Assembly (NCBI GenBank): GCA_947629635.1
Contig: CANREO010000010.1
Coordinates: forward strand, 1-17,020
DNA length: 17,020 nt
From: an uncultured Clostridia bacterium
GTDB lineage: Bacteria > Bacillota > Clostridia > Christensenellales > CAG-917
Reading direction: 5' to 3'
Shown: one piece after another, positions 14,235 to 17,020 of the stretch
How positions within the stretch are numbered: the stretch's first letter is position 1
Layout of the letters: each line of letters starts with the position of its first letter
Notes under the pieces: model-generated
Told to the model about the DNA's origin: nothing
The model's database searches: none
Seen by the model: the letters and a program-made list of their open reading frames with translations, nothing else
Translations under genes and position numbers: made by a program

Positions 14235-15479
14235 TCAAAGCCTCACGGCTCCGCTTTGTCTTATTCCGAGTTTGAAGACGTTGAAATCGCCGAACATAAG
14301 CCTCAAAGCGTTGTCGACGCCTGTCTCCTTCTTTGCAAACACCAAGATCGTGCCGGCAAATCCGCCGCCGTGCACTCTGCTTGCAAGCACTCCTTCTATG
14401 CGCACGACTCTGTCGAGCGCGTTTTCGAGATTGCGATTTTGTCCGGCCGGCGAATATGTATTTTGAAGTTTGTATCGCGAGCTTAGCCCCGATTTGTTTA
14501 CTATGTCGAGGAAAGCTTCTTCATCGACGGCGTCAATAGCCTCGACGGCTGCCTCTACGCGTCGATTCTCCTCAAAAAAGTGCTCTGCGCGCAAATAAGC
14601 TCTCTCACTCACCTTTCCAACGATATTGGCCTTGTCTCTCTCCCATTTTTCGGGTGGGATCTGACACAACAACTTGGCGCCGAAGCACGCCGCAACTTCC
14701 TTCATTTCCTGTGGGATCGCCGCATAATCGTCTGTCAAATTGGAGTGATCGCCGCCTGTGGCGACTACGAATATATCAAGATCGTCAAATCGCCAATTTG
14801 CTCTCTCCGCAACGGGATTTTCGAAATCTTTGAAATCAATGAGGTTTACGCCGCCCAAAGCGATCGCGCTCTGATCCATAAGTCCGCACGGCTTACCGAA
14901 GAAAGTATTTTCGGCATATTGAGCGGCCTTCGCCTTGAAAATGGCGTCGAGTTTTCCGCCGTTGTATTTTACGTTCAGGATCTCGGCAATGGCAAGTTCA
15001 AACGAACTTGACGACGATACGCCCGAGCCGTTCGGCACGGACGACGTCATCGTCGCGCTGAAGCCGCCCACTTTTTTACCGGAGCGGATGAAGTAGTCCG
15101 TAACGCCTTTTATCAGAGCCGCGGACGATCCTATTTCGTTCACCGAAAAGGCCGGATCGGCGCTGTCAACTCTCAACATGGGATAGCCCTTAGACTTGAC
15201 TTCTATCATACCGTCAAGACGGTCGGAAACCGCGGCGAGAGTATCGCAATTTATCGCGGCGCACAGCACTTTGCCTCCGTTGTGATCCGTGTGATTGCCG
15301 ACTATTTCGATGCGCCCCGGCGAAGAATAAAATTCCACATCCTCGGTGTTGAAGATCTGACGATGCATCTCTAGTATTTCCTCAAACCTCGCCTCGGCTT
15401 CGGGAATGACGCCACCGTAAGTTGCCAAACACACATCCTCAAGAGACCCGTTTGAAAAATATCTGTCAATCGTAGACAT
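14235..15479 (-). CDS. galK: Galactokinase (GHMP kinase family)
   Basis: Phosphorylates galactose at C1 with ATP, the first Leloir-pathway step. Galactokinase signature at residues 54-69 as PGRIEIVGNHTDHNGG; the common form is GRVNLIGEHTDYNGG, so Glu and Tyr are replaced by Asn and His. The GHMP phosphate-binding loop is VPNGSGVSSSSSFE (148-161), the catalytic-Asp segment CGLMDQSA (198-205) and the C-terminal motif RVHGGGFAGTI (368-378). Length 414 aa is typical. ATG at 15479 has GGAG five bases upstream. Head of the galK-lgt-pncB operon, divergent from galT. The altered signature leaves open a related sugar, but the galT neighbour favours galactose. Confidence 0.93.
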   Translation of the reverse strand: MSTIDRYFSNGSLEDVCLATYGGVIPEAEARFEEILEMHRQIFNTEDVEFYSSPGRIEIVGNHTDHNGGKVLCAAINCDTLAAVSDRLDGMIEVKSKGYPMLRVDSADPAFSVNEIGSSAALIKGVTDYFIRSGKKVGGFSATMTSSVPNGSGVSSSSSFELAIAEILNVKYNGGKLDAIFKAKAAQYAENTFFGKPCGLMDQSAIALGGVNLIDFKDFENPVAERANWRFDDLDIFVVATGGDHSNLTDDYAAIPQEMKEVAACFGAKLLCQIPPEKWERDKANIVGKVSERAYLRAEHFFEENRRVEAAVEAIDAVDEEAFLDIVNKSGLSSRYKLQNTYSPAGQNRNLENALDRVVRIEGVLASRVHGGGFAGTILVFAKKETGVDNALRLMFGDFNVFKLGIRQSGAVRL

Positions 15480-15509
15480 AATTACTCCGTAAACGTAATA
15501 TGATTATCT

Positions 15510-15538
15510 ATTGTAGCATAGCAAATTTGCTTTTGCAA
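15510..15538 (-). promoter_or_regulatory. galK: Promoter of galK-lgt-pncB
   Basis: On the minus strand TTGCAA (15538-15533), 17-bp spacer, TACAAT (15515-15510), with TGC just before the -10 (extended). Most of the spacer is a 12-bp palindrome. Confidence 0.65.
15520..15531. promoter_or_regulatory. 12-bp perfect palindrome in the galK promoter spacer (putative operator)
   Basis: AGCAAATTTGCT is self-complementary and lies exactly between the -35 and -10 of the galK promoter, where a bound repressor would exclude RNA polymerase. The regulator is not in the window. Confidence 0.45.
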
Positions 15539-15545
15539 GAATTAT

Positions 15546-15557
15546 CATCAATTGATG
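15546..15557. promoter_or_regulatory. 12-bp perfect palindrome between the divergent gal promoters (putative operator)
   Basis: CATCAATTGATG is self-complementary and lies between the two -35 boxes, 26 bp centre to centre from the palindrome at 15520. Its sequence differs from that one, so the two may bind different proteins, or one may be chance. Confidence 0.38.
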
Positions 15558-15564
15558 CGGATTG

Positions 15565-15593
15565 TTGATTTATTCAAATAATCATGCTATAAT
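15565..15593 (+). promoter_or_regulatory. galT: Promoter of galT
   Basis: TTGATT (15565-15570), 17-bp spacer, TATAAT (15588-15593), with TGC before the -10 (extended). Predicted transcription start about 15600. Confidence 0.72.
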
Positions 15594-15626
15594 GATTCAG
15601 TTGAAAATTTAGGAGCGGGGCACACG

Positions 15627-15662
15627 ATGCCCGATCGATTTTATGGCAAGAATTTCTTATGA
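15627..15662 (+). other. Short upstream ORF overlapping the galT start (11 codons)
   Basis: ATG at 15627 opens MPDRFYGKNFL and a stop at 15660-15662, in a different frame from galT and overlapping its first 20 bases. GGGG (15617-15620) is six bases and AGGAG (15611-15615) eleven bases upstream, so this ATG is better placed for a ribosome than the galT ATG. No known peptide family. Confidence 0.35.
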
Positions 15663-17020
15663 GGAACAGACCAAAAAAAACGTAAAAAACCTTTTGGACT
15701 ATGCCGTCAAGCATTTGTATCTTGAACCTTATGACTATATTTACGTACAAAACATTCTGCTTGACATTTTCAAACTTACGGAGCCGTATGAGGGCGAGCT
15801 TAAGGATTACGAGATATATAAAACTCTTGACCAACTGTCCGATTACGCCGTACGTCTGAAGTTGATCACGCCGATCGAAAAGCCGCTGTTTGAGACAAAA
15901 CTCATGGGCATTGTCATGCCGTCACCCTCCAAGACAGTGGAAATGTTTGACGACATCTGCAGTTATAAAGATTCCAAAGAGGCGTGCGATATGCTGTTTA
16001 AACTCGGCGAGGACAGCACCTATTTAAGACGCCCCGACCTTGACAAAAATATCGTATGGGAACATGACGCGCCTCGCGGCAAGATAATAGTCACGATAAA
16101 CCTCTCCAAACCCGAAAAGACTCCGGAACAGGTACGTCTCGCAAAGCTTGCAAAGGGCGAATATCCCAAGTGCATGTTGTGCGAGGAGAATCTGGGCTGG
16201 GCCGGCAACGCGGCAAAACCGGCGAGGCAAACTCTGCGCACGATCCCCTTCGAGCTTGACGGCGAGCAATGGTTTATGCAATTTTCTCCGTATCAATACT
16301 TCGATCGTCATATGATAGCCGTGTCCAAGGAGCATCGCCCCATGTGCGTGTCTGCGGCCACATTCCGTCGTATGCTCGACTTTTTGGACCTCTTCCCTCA
16401 CTATTTCATAGGCTCTAACGCCGCCCTGCCCATTGTAGGCGGTTCTATCTTGGCTCACGACCACTATCAAGGCGGCAGCAAAGTTTTGCCGGTATTCTCG
16501 CGCGGCGTGCGCAGGTATTTCCGCATGAAAGAATGCCCCGACGTCAGCATTTCCGTCGTAGATTGGTACAATTCCGTGCTGCGCATAGAAAGCACCAATC
16601 GCGACCAACTTCTGAAAACTGTGGACAAATTCCGCGTCGCATGGGAAAACTATTCGGACGAAAAAGCAAATATACTGTGCTTCACTCAAAAAGGAGAGGA
16701 AAAAGTACAACACAACGCCGTCACACCAATTGCTTGCCGCAATCGCAATGAATATCAATTCGATCTCATCCTGCGCAACAATCGCACCGACGACGCACAT
16801 CCTTTCGGCATATTCCACCCGGCACAGGAGCTACACAACATTAAGCAAGAGTCCATCGGCATTATAGAAGTCATGGGACTGTTTATTTTGCCTGGGAGGC
16901 TTGCCGAAGAGGCAAAAGGAATCAAGGATATCCTTATGGGCAAAATTCCTCTCGATTTCAAAGCGCTTGCTTCCGACGAGCATCCCCTGCATAAACATCT
17001 AGGCATGATCACACAACTTG
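15643..17020 (+). CDS. galT: Galactose-1-phosphate uridylyltransferase, class II (3' partial)
   Basis: Exchanges UMP between UDP-glucose and galactose-1-phosphate, the step after galactokinase. The frame is open from 15643 to the right edge (459 codons). It begins MARISYEEQTKK and contains the catalytic His-x-His of this fold as LAHDHYQGG (HDH at residues 272-274), plus AHPFGIFHPAQELHNIKQE. Sequence and size (class II proteins are ~490-510 aa) indicate the Firmicutes-type enzyme rather than the E. coli-type of ~350 aa; about 40 residues are probably missing. The only in-frame ATG near the family start is at 15643, which has no SD directly before it: the nearest AGGAG is 27 bases upstream, beyond a small hairpin (GGGCA/TGCCC, 15618-15632). 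In-frame TAG at 15610 limits any earlier start. Confidence 0.93.
   Translation, partial: MARISYEEQTKKNVKNLLDYAVKHLYLEPYDYIYVQNILLDIFKLTEPYEGELKDYEIYKTLDQLSDYAVRLKLITPIEKPLFETKLMGIVMPSPSKTVEMFDDICSYKDSKEACDMLFKLGEDSTYLRRPDLDKNIVWEHDAPRGKIIVTINLSKPEKTPEQVRLAKLAKGEYPKCMLCEENLGWAGNAAKPARQTLRTIPFELDGEQWFMQFSPYQYFDRHMIAVSKEHRPMCVSAATFRRMLDFLDLFPHYFIGSNAALPIVGGSILAHDHYQGGSKVLPVFSRGVRRYFRMKECPDVSISVVDWYNSVLRIESTNRDQLLKTVDKFRVAWENYSDEKANILCFTQKGEEKVQHNAVTPIACRNRNEYQFDLILRNNRTDDAHPFGIFHPAQELHNIKQESIGIIEVMGLFILPGRLAEEAKGIKDILMGKIPLDFKALASDEHPLHKHLGMITQL

Noticed and set aside
15627..15662. Frameshifted (pseudogene) galT
   Set aside because: The galT frame from 15643 is intact to the window edge and begins where class II GalT proteins normally begin; only the start context is odd.
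16024..16818. 264-codon open frame on the minus strand inside galT
   Set aside because: The plus strand encodes a continuous GalT with the HDH active site across the same span; the minus frame has no SD-led start or recognisable motif and is a shadow.
1..17020. Mobile element, prophage, CRISPR array, tRNA or rRNA
   Set aside because: No transposase, integrase, phage genes, repeat-spacer pattern, long terminal repeats or cloverleaf-like segment seen on either strand.

Overview
The window is an ordinary-looking chromosomal segment of a low-to-moderate GC, Gram-positive-type bacterium, most likely an anaerobic member of the Clostridia (Bacillota). Evidence: a CdaA-type diadenylate cyclase, a class II (Firmicutes-type) galactose-1-phosphate uridylyltransferase, a PflA-like orphan radical SAM protein, an NCS2 uracil permease next to upp, and strong AGGAG-type Shine-Dalgarno (SD) sites. 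I cannot name a genus. No phage genes, insertion sequences, tRNA, rRNA or CRISPR array are visible. No gene-free stretch exceeds about 210 bases.

Layout. At 2-499 (+) lies the end of a ClC chloride transporter with a TrkA-C domain, then typA/bipA (679-2499, +). A perfect palindromic terminator separates typA from the convergent uracil-salvage operon uraA-upp (4952 to 2571, -). Its 5' leader (about 5124-4980) carries a short translated-looking ORF whose stop codon touches an intrinsic terminator. A radical SAM gene (-) and holA (+) diverge from 6029-6169. holA is followed by an unknown six-TM protein and cdaA (6170-8915, +), ending in a bidirectional terminator.

Next comes a three-gene minus-strand cassette (11395 to 8968): an ECF-like sigma factor, a secreted papain-fold cysteine peptidase and a single-pass membrane protein shaped like an anti-sigma factor. 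Upstream of the sigma gene is a region with four GTTGAC/GTCAAC boxes. Then comes a minus-strand operon galK-lgt-pncB (15479 to 11583). galT runs divergently from galK and leaves the window at the right edge, uncut. The galK-galT interval has two facing promoters, two 12-bp perfect palindromes and an odd galT translation start.

How the genes work together. uraA and upp take up uracil and convert it to UMP, apparently under attenuation control. galK and galT are consecutive Leloir-pathway steps sharing one control region. The sigma-peptidase-membrane protein cassette is the best candidate for an undescribed signalling module. The uraA leader is the best candidate for an undescribed RNA or translation-based switch.
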